Shown here one piece after another: positions 10,195 to 19,964 of a stretch of 64,000 bases of DNA. The translations under genes were made by a program, and so were the position numbers. The stretch comes from Phialocephala subalpina. Its lineage: Eukaryota; Ascomycota; Leotiomycetes; Helotiales; Mollisiaceae. Below the pieces are notes generated by a model. The model saw only the letters and a program-made list of their open reading frames with translations. It was not told the DNA's origin and made no database searches. The stretch is taken from contig FJOG01000042.1 of the NCBI GenBank assembly GCA_900073065.1, positions 372,001 through 436,000 on the forward strand, in the 5' to 3' direction. The stretch's first letter is position 1. Each line of letters begins with the position of its first letter.

Positions 10195-11728
10195 CTAAAC
10201 AACCTCACCCTGAGCAATTACCAGAACCTTCATCAAAACCGTCTTGTCATTGTCCCTGCCTCGCGGGAACAATCTCATGACATCCTTGAAGCTGTCCCGG
10301 TTACCAGCAATAACTTCTAGAAGCCCGTCGGAATCTGGCAAGTACACATATAAATTTTCGACCTCCATTCCCCAAATTAGACCGCAAGCATTGAAGAAGT
10401 CTTCGACTGATCGGATGTCTGAAATATTAATGGACTTGTAGACATTGGTGGCCTTTTGTCGTGCAATAACCATCAGATAATCGCAGTCACGAGGGAGAAT
10501 CGAGGGTACAGGTGAAAGGGTTGGGGTGTCGTTGGCGACAGAGGGGGTAGATTCTGAATGCCCCTCAAAAGGTGGGACACTATCGAATCGGGCGGCGGTT
10601 GAGGCAATCGAAGACTTGCGGCGGTATGACTCGGATTTGCGCTTCTTGAAGGGGCGTTGAGAATGTCCCTCATCTCTGGGTACATTCTCCTTTTCCTTCT
10701 TCGATTCGATACAGGTCTTGCAGTACCACCAACCATGTCCGACGGGGATAGGGATAATGGCAACCGCGTAACATTGCTGATGCCAGTTACACTTGCACTC
10801 CTTACCTATTCCAAGTCAGCATGAAAATGCCTCCAGAGAGGAGGGACATTCAGTTTAGAACACTCACATTGTACCAGAATGTTATCATGGGTCTCAGTCT
10901 GACTTCCGCATACATAACAGTCTTTGGTATCGAAGCACTTAAAGAGCTACCATTTGTCAGTGAATTGAATGTCCCAAGAGCTGTGGGGCATTGTATATAG
11001 CCATTTACATTCGCCTTTTCGAGAGACAGTGACTGGCCAGAGCTACCTAGAACCAAGCCATTGTTCCGGATGGTCTCGAACAATAGCTGCATGTTGACCT
11101 TAATGTCCTCCTTTTCCTCAAAATTTTCGGGGGCCCAAACTAGTCGCGGCATGCCCTCGAAATCCATGAAGTTCTCTTCAACGGGTTGCCCTAAAAGCAA
11201 GTCAGAATCAATCAATATTTGAACGTCCCATGAGTTGTGGGACATTATCAAGGGCGAATTTAACTCACATCCTGCATCCTCCGGGATCAAAGGGGGGAAG
11301 AACTTCGCACCAGCCAGTGTTAAGAACGTGTCGACTATAGCCAGAAATTGTATAGTAAACTCCACACCGTTAACGGCGCGTGGCGCGATCTGACCATTGG
11401 TATTAGGGAAGGTCTTCGTGTAACCAGTGAATTGGACGATCGCAAGAACCAGATCTCTATGAAGCTGACTTTTAGGAACGACCTGGAGGTTGAAAGTACA
11501 ATCATCCATGGACTTTGGGACTTTGACAAGCTCGATTCGGGCGGCACGTCGAACAGGGTCAAGAACGCCCCGTGTACGTCTAGAGCGCGCCATAGTGGCG
11601 GGAGTGGTTTTTGTCATTGACCGATCAGATCTGGTAGATTGAGGTGTCGTTGTGATGGAGGCGCTGGAGGTTCGATCCTTGCTCTTGGATCCGCGTGGGG
11701 AAGGTACGTTCTCGTTAGCGCCTTCCAT
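10195..11728 (-). CDS. PHD-finger protein
   Basis: Four exons on the minus strand: 11728-11269, 11190-11009, 10946-10868, 10805-10195; 443 aa. The introns are 78, 62 and 62 nt. Splicing builds a PHD zinc finger of Cys4-His-Cys3 type, CYVC-x11-CKEC-x4-H-x2-C-x15-C-x2-C, with the usual WWYC before the last pair. PHD fingers commonly read histone H3 tails, so a chromatin role is likely. N-terminal to it is an Arg/Ser/Thr-rich basic region and a folded segment of unknown family. The C-terminal part is also unassigned. The start at 11728 was chosen because upstream in-frame methionines would overlap the neighbour. Each intron contains a copy of the palindrome family; a fourth copy is in the last exon, where it encodes ENVPRDEGHS. 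Confidence 0.78.
10662..10686. repeat. palindrome family copy, in coding exon
   Basis: AATGTCCC-N9-GGTACATT, 25 bp, inside the last exon of the PHD gene. It is closest to the copies at 11796 and 10826 (about 22 and 21 of 25 positions shared). Confidence 0.8.
10826..10850. repeat. palindrome family copy, in intron 3 of PHD gene
   Basis: AATGCCTCC...GGAGGGACATT arrangement, 25 bp, central in the 62 nt intron 10806-10867, between donor and branch-site region. Confidence 0.8.
10968..10992. repeat. palindrome family copy, in intron 2 of PHD gene
   Basis: AATGTCCC-N9-GGGGCATT, 25 bp, central in the 62 nt intron 10947-11008. Confidence 0.8.
11222..11246. repeat. palindrome family copy, in intron 1 of PHD gene
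   Basis: AACGTCCC-N9-GGGACATT, 25 bp, central in the 78 nt intron 11191-11268. Confidence 0.8.
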
Positions 11729-11795
11729 GATCGATCCACCGGCGTTGCGTCGCGTTACAGGCGAGGAATACTTTAGGTTGAGATGCGGTCGATTA

Positions 11796-11820
11796 AATGT
11801 CCCCAGAGACGAAGGACATT
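11796..11820. repeat. palindrome family copy, 5' of PHD gene
   Basis: AATGTCCC-N9-AGGACATT, 25 bp, in the 169 bp between the PHD gene start and the stop codon of the NSRP1-like gene. Its centre resembles the copies at 10662 and 10826. Confidence 0.8.
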
Positions 11821-11897
11821 CAAGTTGTGACTCTGATGTGTTGACGAAGGATCTTGTAGATGTGTGTTGTGTTGTGACTTTAATTAGCGCCAAAGTT

Positions 11898-13091
11898 CTA
11901 CTCTCCTCGCTTTTGGGCCTCTTCCGCCTCTCTCTTTCTAGCGAGATACCTCTCCTTAGCACTCATGATATCACCTTCGGTCTTCCTGCTCTTCGAAGCT
12001 CGCTCTACCTTCTCCCTCTCCTCTTCTTCCTGCTCCAATGCTCTCTTCGTTGCCTGTTCCAACTGTGCCTCCATCATCCTCGACTGGCGTTCCCGCATTG
12101 CCTGTTTACCACCACCCGCACCTACAAAACCAGATCCCCTGCTACGATCAGACAATGACGATGATCCACGCGACGCGTTTGTAGACGTTGCACTCTTGGG
12201 CTTTGCAACAATGTTGAGTCCTCCTGTCAGAAGCTGCCGCTTGTCCACCACTTGACCCTCATCGTTTACTGCAATGCCTGCGCCAGTTTTCTCATTGATC
12301 TCACGTGCCAGATCAGCCTCTGTCTTCTCCTTTTCTTTCTCCTCTTCTTCGATTGGACCTTGTTGCAACCGGTCTTCAACAGCCTTGACAACTTCCGCAT
12401 GCTTCTGTTCGCCCTTCTCGAGCATATTCTTATAGAAGCTCGTCATGCCTGCTCCTTTGTTTTTCTTTGCTTCCTCCGCCTCCCTGAGCTTCTCCTCTTC
12501 CTCCAAGCGTCGATTCTCTTCTTGTTGTTTCTTATACGCCGATGTAACGAACTTCTCCTTGTCGGCATATTCCTCGCCTTCTGCTTCTCTCTCCCTTGCA
12601 AGCTTCTTTTCTTCGGCAATAGTGGCATCGCGCTTCCGGACCGCAGCAGAAGCAAGTAGATTCTTCATGTACTTAGGCTTCTTCTCCTTGTCCTCCTGGG
12701 TGATCTTCTTTTGGGGTTTCAAGGAATCATAGACTGCGTCGTAGTCATAGATATTGGCATCCAAGTCTTCTGCTGTCTCTGCATGCTTCTTTGAAGTGAA
12801 GGACGAGGAGAGGTCGCCATACATGCTGATGGGGGCATTCTTAGGGTTTGCTTTGAGCGGTGGTTTGCCACCCTTGGACGAGAAGCCATTCTTGCTTGAT
12901 TTCGGGCCTGTCGTATCTCCAGAAATGCCTCCAAACTCGCCGATTTCTTCTACGCCAACCTCTACACCCTTGGTCTCTCCATCTGAATCGTCCTCGGTAT
13001 CGAAGATTGGTTTCCGCTTGCCAGGCTGGGGTCTGTTTCCTGGAGTCTTCTTTGTAAGGTTGAGACCGTAAGACAAGCCTTTCCCTGACAT
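11898..13091 (-). CDS. NSRP1-like nuclear speckle splicing regulatory protein (DUF2040)
   Basis: Single exon, 397 aa, ATG at 13091. The N-terminus (MSGKGLSYGLNLTKK) and the segment DANIYDYDAVYDSLK...KPKYMKNLLASAAVRKR are typical of the NSRP1/CCDC55 family. A long charged coiled coil follows (about residues 150-230, rich in Glu/Lys/Arg, with EKFVTSAYKKQQEEN and GMTSFYKNMLEK). Family members bind spliceosome components in the nucleus and influence alternative splicing. The C-terminus is basic and helical. It is divergent from the NFKBIL1-like gene, with 263 bp between the starts. Confidence 0.85.
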   Translation of the reverse strand: MSGKGLSYGLNLTKKTPGNRPQPGKRKPIFDTEDDSDGETKGVEVGVEEIGEFGGISGDTTGPKSSKNGFSSKGGKPPLKANPKNAPISMYGDLSSSFTSKKHAETAEDLDANIYDYDAVYDSLKPQKKITQEDKEKKPKYMKNLLASAAVRKRDATIAEEKKLAREREAEGEEYADKEKFVTSAYKKQQEENRRLEEEEKLREAEEAKKNKGAGMTSFYKNMLEKGEQKHAEVVKAVEDRLQQGPIEEEEKEKEKTEADLAREINEKTGAGIAVNDEGQVVDKRQLLTGGLNIVAKPKSATSTNASRGSSSLSDRSRGSGFVGAGGGKQAMRERQSRMMEAQLEQATKRALEQEEEEREKVERASKSRKTEGDIMSAKERYLARKREAEEAQKRGE

Positions 13092-13354
13092 GTTGGCTCC
13101 TGAAGTCTTTCAAGACGATCTAGAGAACTTTGTTTTGAAGTCGTAATATAGATGGATCGGCGCAAGGAATTAGCCGCCACTAGTGCGATAAGAATCCTTA
13201 TCCAAATTGTGGACTCGCAACCCTCGAACAAAACGACAAAAGCAACTCCCATTCACCTTCCCAAAATCCTGCGGCCACCGGTTCTGCAACTTAGCGAAAG
13301 CATTCCTCTCCGAGTAGATGCGCAACCTCGTTGAGACTGAAGCTATCGCGGAGA

Positions 13355-14344
13355 ATGGAGTCGACTGATGATAGAGATCCAGGCGCTGGTCTCGATTCTC
13401 GCAAGGGAGCAAGTGCTGAACCAGAGCCTGTCAAATCGAGATTCAAATTCAAGTCAAAGAGAAGATCGAGGGGCGACGATAGATCACGAAGTCCAGTAGA
13501 ACGAAGACACCGCGACCGAGAAAGAGACCACAGTCACCATCGATCGAAGCGGCGCAAACGCTCCCCTCGACCTGACCGAGATGACCCCTCCTTGTACGAC
13601 GACACACATCTACCGAACGCCTCCTCGAGTCAATACATGGACCCAGATGCAGCATTCAGAGAAAGTCTATTTGATGCGATGGCGGACGACGAAGGTGCGC
13701 AGTTCTGGGAAGGTGTTTATGGGCAGCCGATTCATACATACCCAGATGTAAAGCAGGGTCCTGATGGAGAGTTGGAGCGCATGACGGATGAGGAATATAC
13801 GGCTTACGTGCGGGCGAAGATGTACGAGAAGACGCATCAGCACTTGTTTGAGGAGAAGGCTCGAAGAGATGCTGCGAAGAAGGAGAGGGAGAGATTGGCG
13901 CGAGAGGGGGCTAAGGAAGAACGAGAGGCAGAAAGATTCAGGAGGAAAGTTGAAGAGAGTCTGCGCAGGGGCGAGGAGAGGAAGAGTAAGAAAGCTTGGT
14001 CAGAGAAATGGGATACTTACATTCAGAAATGGGACAAACTTGGCAAAGGAGTGGTGGAGAACATCGCTATTGCTTCTATACCTTGGCCAGTTGAGAGTGG
14101 AAAGCGCAAGGACGTTGGGACGAAGGAGATTGAACGCTTCTTCCTTTATGCCCCGACTGCTGGACAACCTACTGAAGCACAGCTCAGTAAGGTGTTGAAG
14201 GTGGAACGAGTCCGATGGCATCCCGATAAGATCCAACAGAAACTTGGAGGCCAGAGTGTTAGTGAGGAGGTGATACAAGCAGTTACTGCTGTTTTCCAAG
14301 TCATTGACACTTTGTGGTCTGAAATGAGAGACGGCAAGAAATGA
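13355..14344 (+). CDS. NF-kappa-B inhibitor-like 1 (NFKBIL1) family protein
   Basis: Single exon. I take the ATG at 13355, giving 329 aa. The first 80 residues are an Arg/Ser/Asp/His-rich RS-like region suggesting nuclear location. The middle has a conserved WEGVYGQP segment and a charged helix (residues about 140-215). The C-terminus contains VERVRWHPDKIQQKLG and VFQVIDTLWSEMR, a J-domain-like end with an HPD triad that is conserved in the NFKBIL1 family. Human NFKBIL1 is linked to mRNA processing; the fungal role is unknown. The neighbouring NSRP1-like gene is also splicing-related and shares the short divergent promoter. Confidence 0.8.
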   Translation: MESTDDRDPGAGLDSRKGASAEPEPVKSRFKFKSKRRSRGDDRSRSPVERRHRDRERDHSHHRSKRRKRSPRPDRDDPSLYDDTHLPNASSSQYMDPDAAFRESLFDAMADDEGAQFWEGVYGQPIHTYPDVKQGPDGELERMTDEEYTAYVRAKMYEKTHQHLFEEKARRDAAKKERERLAREGAKEEREAERFRRKVEESLRRGEERKSKKAWSEKWDTYIQKWDKLGKGVVENIAIASIPWPVESGKRKDVGTKEIERFFLYAPTAGQPTEAQLSKVLKVERVRWHPDKIQQKLGGQSVSEEVIQAVTAVFQVIDTLWSEMRDGKK

Positions 14345-15790
14345 TCTGGTTTAGGCGGCTTTTGAGCATGGCATAGCGATGGCGTTTGATACCATAGAAA
14401 GGGACTGGGATGTTTCTACGACAATACTTGGAATTCAGCGAGAACATGATAGAATTCACGATGTTACCAAGAGCGAATTTTCAACTGTCATTGGGTGTGG
14501 TTTTACGGACATTATCGCCGGACCTAGATGTGTTGGCCGGGGTTGCGTTCAGGGCAGAGAATACGGCAACAGCATATCCCAAGAGCTCGAAGTGGAGTTA
14601 GAATTCAAGTCCTCATGGCTATTCACCATCAACAAGTACAGGTTCGTCGGACCAGGAACATGTAACAAGCTTTACTTCGTAGTAGAACTTCAACACGTGA
14701 TATGCAATTGGACGAACCATCCAGGATGAGTGAAAGGGAGCAGGAAGTGAGTACATACTTATTTACTTAGAAGACAGAATTAAGACCAGTTCGTAAAAAG
14801 AGTTCAAATGTGGCCTGCAAGTGAACTTGTACTCCATATCAGATGCTCACTTTTCATCGCTACGAATTACTCTAGAATCATAGATCCAGGATCGTCAGAT
14901 GATCAGTGAATCTTTCTACTTGTATTGTTTTGCCCCTCTTAAACCTTAGATCGTTATCAGCATGCATCTCAGGTATACCTGCACCTGAAGAGTAAGCCTG
15001 TAGAATCCCCGGACAAGGATAACGACCAATGGCGGGCAGACTGGGATTCCACCTCTGGGCTGTTCTCCTCTGCATTGCACCTTCCAACATTTCACGGGTA
15101 AACCTATTATTACGCATACCCAACATCTGTGGTCATTGTTATCGATTCTGTGTTTTCTTTTTCCGTTTCGACGCATTCACTCTTCTCCCGGATGTCGTCA
15201 ACTTCAAAGACCACGACTATGCCCGGCTCAGCAGCTCTCTGAAAGGGCGCTAAGCCCCTCTGGCCATGATCGCTGACCCCACCATCCATCCAACTCCAAC
15301 CACCATCCGCTGAACCAGTGACATTCGTCTTCCCTCCCGCATCCTTCGACCTCTCAACCTCCTCATCCACCTACCACCTCTCTCCTCTTGCTGCCGTCGA
15401 CGACACTCAATTGAATTATCCTCATCGCATCAATTGGCAATCCATCGGCAGCGCAACAGATTGCGTGCATTTGCGACACCTGCTCTTCCTTTTGCCAGCT
15501 TGGTCAACTGTGCAGTTCTCCGCAGCCAGTTGCGACGCTTCTGTTCACGACTGCAGGGAGCCGCATTCCTTCTCGGTGGCATATTGCTTGTCACATCTGC
15601 ACCGGCCAACAGCTCAAGACATTCTGGAAGGTCGATACAGATTCGCGTTCATCAAACCTTTGCAACAAGCCTCCGAAATCAACGCCTATTCAATCCGCAG
15701 ACACACCCACACTCCGTCACCTTCAGCCTTGATACCAGGCTGCTAGCAGGTTGATCCCGCCTCGACACAGCAATCTACCAATTGCTTCAT
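14345..15790. other. long intergenic region and PKA 5' leader
   Basis: 1.45 kb. The last 700 bp is CT-rich and poor in ATG-initiated long frames, as expected for the long leader of a fungal PKA catalytic gene. Open frames at 15318-15754 have proline/serine/histidine-rich, non-protein-like translations. No conserved gene seen. Confidence 0.45.
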
Positions 15791-17405
15791 ATGCCGACAT
15801 TAGGCTTTCTCAAGAAGAAACGGACGAGGGAGTCGCCGGGTCAAAAAGACCTTGCCTCTCCTACTTCAACTTCTAGCCAAGTCACCAGTCCGATAACCCC
15901 AACGTCCTCCAGAGGTTTCGATAACTCCATAGCCTCAGTCTCCACACAATCTACCGCACCGCAAACTCAGAGCACATCCCAACCTTCCGCACAACCGCCG
16001 CAAGAGATTCCCACGGCTGTGGGTGAACAACAGCCAATGACGCAAGGGGTCAGTTACCAGCAGCAGGCATATGCTTCTGCTCCTGATCAATATCAGGAAA
16101 TGAAGCCTGCGGCTAATGCTGATCATCAGAATCTACCTACCATCAACAACCTTATCAATCCTCCCCAGAACGACGGAAGTAGCCAGTCGAAGACAGAACA
16201 AGCCCCCTCCAACTCGTCGAATGGTCAGGCTCAACTGCCCGAAACCCAAGCAAAGCCCGCGCAGGCAATGCCTCAATCCCAGATCAGAGTCACTAAGGGC
16301 AAATACTCATTGGGGGACTTCGAGATATTGCGAACCTTAGGGACTGGTAGTTTTGGAAGGGTACACCTCGTTCAGTCGAAGCACAACTCCCGGTTCTATG
16401 CTGTCAAGGTGTTGAAGAAGGCCCAAGTGGTGAAGATGAAGCAGGTGGAGCATACGAATGATGAGAGGCGGATGTTGCAAGAAGTCAAACACCCCTTCCT
16501 TATCACGCTCTGGGGCACATTCCAAGATTCCAAGAACTTGTACATGGTTATGGATTTCGTAGAAGGAGGAGAGCTCTTTTCGCTGTTGCGCAAGTCACAA
16601 GTGAGTTTCTCTGCTACATTTCAAGTATATGCCGTACTGACAAATGCTCAGCGATTCCCAAACCCTGTCGCGAAGTTTTATGCTGCCGAAGTCACCCTAG
16701 CACTTGAGTATCTGCATGGCAAGGACATCATCTACAGGGATCTGAAGCCAGAAAACTTGTTACTTGACCGACATGGCCATCTCAAGATCACCGACTTCGG
16801 ATTCGCGAAGAAGGTCCCAGATATCACATGGACTCTGTGTGGAACACCAGACTATCTTGCGCCAGAAGTGGTCTCGAGCAAAGGCTATAACAAGTCTGTC
16901 GACTGGTAAGTTTTCTTTCTGCAGTGAATATACAGTGACTGATATATCTTGCAGGTGGTCACTGGGTATACTGATCTTCGAAATGCTCTGCGGTTTCACA
17001 CCTTTCTGGGATGGCGGATCACCCATGAAGATCTACGAGAACATTCTGAAGGGGCGAGTAAAGTATCCTCCATACATTCATCCAGATGCTCAGGATCTAC
17101 TGCAACGCCTCATCACTGCGGATCTTACGAAGCGATTGGGCAATACTCACGGGGGCGCTGAGGGGGTGAAAAATCATCAATGGTTTGCTGAGGTCACCTG
17201 GGAACGGCTGGCTAAGAAGGACATTGATGCTCCTTACGTCCCACCTGTCAAGGCGGGTGTGGGTGATGCTTCTCAATTCGACAAGTATCCAGAGGAGACG
17301 GAATCATATGGGCAGCATGGACACGACGAGTAAGTTTTCCGCCTTCATATCGAATCTCTTGCTAACCATAATGACAGATACGTGAAGCTCTTTCACGACT
17401 TCTAA
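15791..17405 (+). CDS. PKAC: cAMP-dependent protein kinase, catalytic subunit
   Basis: Four exons: 15791-16600, 16652-16905, 16955-17329, 17378-17405; 488 aa. A long Gln/Ser/Thr/Pro-rich N-terminal extension (about 170 aa) precedes the AGC kinase domain. Seen motifs are LGTGSFGRV (glycine loop), AVKVLKK (catalytic Lys), [11 protein letters not shown] (catalytic loop), TDFGFAK, the activation loop [14 protein letters not shown] with the phospho-Thr, and VDWWSLGIL, whose second Trp codon is completed across the intron. The last 10 aa, in a tiny final exon, give FHDF, the FxxF hydrophobic motif that ends PKA catalytic chains. It would phosphorylate substrates when cAMP releases the regulatory subunit, controlling growth and nutrient sensing. 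Confidence 0.93.
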
Positions 17406-18206
17406 TCTATCCACCACTTGAAGCTCCTCGAACCTCTTCGACTGGGCCCCTTGTCAACACAACACTCTTTTTTACTCTCGCAGATCACACACCCTGCACA
17501 TATACTCAGAATGTGACCTTCTCGTGTTTATCGAAATGAAGGTCAAGGACAGTGGCGAAAAATGATTGGCGGTGCGCGGAGGCAGTGTTGGATCGCGCGG
17601 CTTGGGATGGGAATGGGCGTCATTGCAACTTGCGCGATATATTTTCAGGGAAGATAATTGGGCTTTGAGGCCTGATAATGATTATGGATGTCCTTGAGAG
17701 GCAGTTTGGTCAAGGCAGGGAATATGACCTAGGCCTGCGAATTGGACCATCAATGAAGTCATCTGGACAGGCACTCTTCTCTTTGCTTGCGGAATCGGTG
17801 AGATGGTGTCAAGGTATGGGTTGGTCGTGGATGTAGAGCGCAAGTGCGTGTTGCGATTCTCATAAGTGTGAGATCTTGTGGTATCAACTTTCACTCGTAG
17901 GCAATTTCTTTGATTTAGCTTCAAGTACAAGAAAACATCATATCTACAGGGCTGTTAAGCTTAAGTTCAAGCTCTCCGAAAGGGGGCAGCCGAACATGCC
18001 ACAATGGCACAGTGTTGCATCGACATCCAAGTCTGACCCCTAAATCCGTATTCGGATCTTCAACCGGGATTGCATCTCAAAACTTCTACAGTACAGTAAA
18101 CTTCCTCCCTATCAATGTTCTCTACCTTCTTTCAACCACATCTTTACCCTAACGTGATATATATGTCCTGGAAAGTGGTCGCGAGGCGGAAGCTAGTGTT
18201 TCGATT
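17406..18206. other. intergenic region downstream of PKA gene
   Basis: About 800 bp containing the PKA 3' UTR and the upstream part of the uncertain gene at 18207. Nothing else recognisable. Confidence 0.4.
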
Positions 18207-19115
18207 TTGCTACTCAATATCACGTTCTTGGGAATTTTCTTTTATAGGAAGCATGTTTTTGTGCCTGAACCACATTATAACGTATGGACCACGCACTGGA
18301 ATACCTCATTAACTTCTCTGATGGAATTAGGTAGGTCTTGTGAAATCGATATGTTGAATGCTCTAACGAAAGACTACAGGGAACAACTCAAACCACGCCA
18401 TCTTGAAATTCTGGATCCCAATCAGAGGTTCCAGCTACATCAGTTACACCCAGCCTCAAGTCTGGTCGCCTGATCATATCTCAGTACGTTCAGAATACCC
18501 TCGATGTTGAATCAGACTGATTGAGACCTTTCTAGATCTTCACAATCGAAATCGAGCGATTGATGAGCAACAATCCATTACCCGCCCCCAACGATCCACC
18601 ACCCAACATATTTCATAGATGGCCTGCCATTACCTCCTTCACCACCACCCTCACGATATTTTCCAGTTGAGCCAAACTACCTCACATACCACACCGCAAA
18701 CGGAACTCAATTCAATGGAACAATAGAATGGACACTCACCCCCTCCAACACCTCCCTCCCGACAAAGCGTCCTCGCTACGAAGCCGTGGCCCAGAAATGG
18801 ACAGATGTCTTCGGTTTCTCCATTCTCTACCTCGACTCTCCAGCCCTGGTGATCCTAGGTCTAGGGATGTTCTGGATCGACGAACAACTTTATTTTGACA
18901 GGGGACCTGCGGAGTTTGAAGATCCGGGCGATGATGCGACGCTGGTTAATAATTTAGGGAATTTGAAGAACATGAAGGAGAAGTGGATGCTGTTTGCGGA
19001 ACCTGCTGAGCGTAAGATGGGAGCGTACGTTTGGGAACCGAGGGTTTATGCTGATGTTTGGTGGGAGAGGTATGGGAGGAAATTGATGAATGAGGATATT
19101 GAGAGGGGTTGGTAG
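18207..19115 (+). CDS. uncertain membrane-anchored protein gene, model incomplete
   Basis: Protein-like frames follow each other in three phases. First comes a hydrophobic stretch and VFVPEPHYNVWTTHWNTSLTSLMELG at about 18216-18331. After a GTAGGT-type intron comes a segment ending SYTQPQVWSPDH (about 18380-18475). Last is a Pro-rich segment running into VFGFSILYLDSPALVILGLGMFWID and a charged C-terminus ending at 19115. The pattern suggests a signal-anchored fungal protein with an exterior domain. I do not recognise the family. The N-terminal exon and one splice junction (18480-18600) cannot be settled; a frameshift or pseudogene is possible. Confidence 0.35.
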
Positions 19116-19421
19116 TGATGGTGTGAAAGGGATAGTTGCTGCTTTGGTCGCTGTCCCAAAGAGGTTCATACAATCAAGCCCAAGGCACAATTCGGTATGT
19201 CAAGTTGATTGCGTGACCATGTCAGCAAATGGCACCATTTGAACAACAACTGAAAAAGTACAAACCGCAAGTGGGAAGAGCTGGGGAGATGAATCATGGT
19301 GTGACGGAAAATGCAATGCTAATATTTTAGATATCCTATCCTAGACAACTGTATTACAACTTCATTGTTTCCTTTCTAACTCCAGTCCATCCATTCGGCC
19401 ATAGTTCCTGTTGATCCATAT
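19116..19421. other. convergent intergenic region
   Basis: About 300 bp between two 3' ends. Nothing recognised. Confidence 0.45.
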
Positions 19422-19964
19422 TTACATGTTGGCAACGAGAGCAGCACCACCGAAGAGAGCACCGAGACCAATAGCACCAGTCTGGTAAGCAGCGCCACCA
19501 GTCGAAGTCGAGGAAGCACCAGCACTGGATGCTGAGTTGCTGAGGGACGAAGCTCGAGAAGAGACGGAAGACGAGAGGGAGGATTCGCGAGATGAGATCG
19601 AAGAGCTCAATGAAGAGGCTCGGGACGAGGCAGATGAGCCAGTGCCGGTGATTTGGGAAGTGGCAGCAGAGCTGAGGGATGAAGCGACAGATGAAGCAGC
19701 AGATGAGAGGCTGGAAGCGCCAGACGAGGCAGCGGAGGTGATGCTGGCACCGCCGGAGGAAACTACTGATGAGATCGATGAGGCGGCCGATTCTGGCGCA
19801 CCAGTTGCTGTTGAGAGAGCACCACTGGCGGCCGAGGAGATGGAGGAGATGACACTGCTTTGGCCCTGTGGTCTTGTCAGTCAAGGCTCATGAATTGAGG
19901 GGCAACGAGTACGCACAGCAACAGTGGAGGCAAGAGCTAGGACGACAACGTTCTTAAATTGCAT
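19422..19964 (-). CDS. Ser/Ala-rich GPI-anchored cell-wall protein
   Basis: Two exons on the minus strand, 19964-19917 and 19865-19422, with a 51 nt intron; 163 aa. Residues 1-16 or so form a signal peptide (MQFKNVVVLALASTVA). The mature chain is almost entirely Ser, Ala, Gly and Thr in degenerate repeats (ASSLSS, SVASS), a likely O-mannosylated stalk. The end, GAIGLGALFGGAALVANM, is a hydrophobic tail preceded by small residues, as required for GPI attachment. It is a small wall or surface structural protein. The opposite strand is open as an acidic shadow frame, which I disregard. Confidence 0.75.

Noticed and set aside
12443..13071. Several open frames antisense to the NSRP1-like gene
   Set aside because: Produced by the repetitive Glu/Lys/Arg coiled-coil codons; no start context or family match.
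15318..15754. Two overlapping frames of 142 and 106 codons before the PKA gene
   Set aside because: His/Ser/Pro-biased translations of a CT-rich leader; neither frame is protein-like.
19537..19893. Acidic 118-codon frame opposite the Ser-rich wall protein
   Set aside because: Glu/Asp/Ala repeats arise from reading the Ser/Ala repeats backwards; the sense strand has a signal peptide, an intron and a GPI tail.
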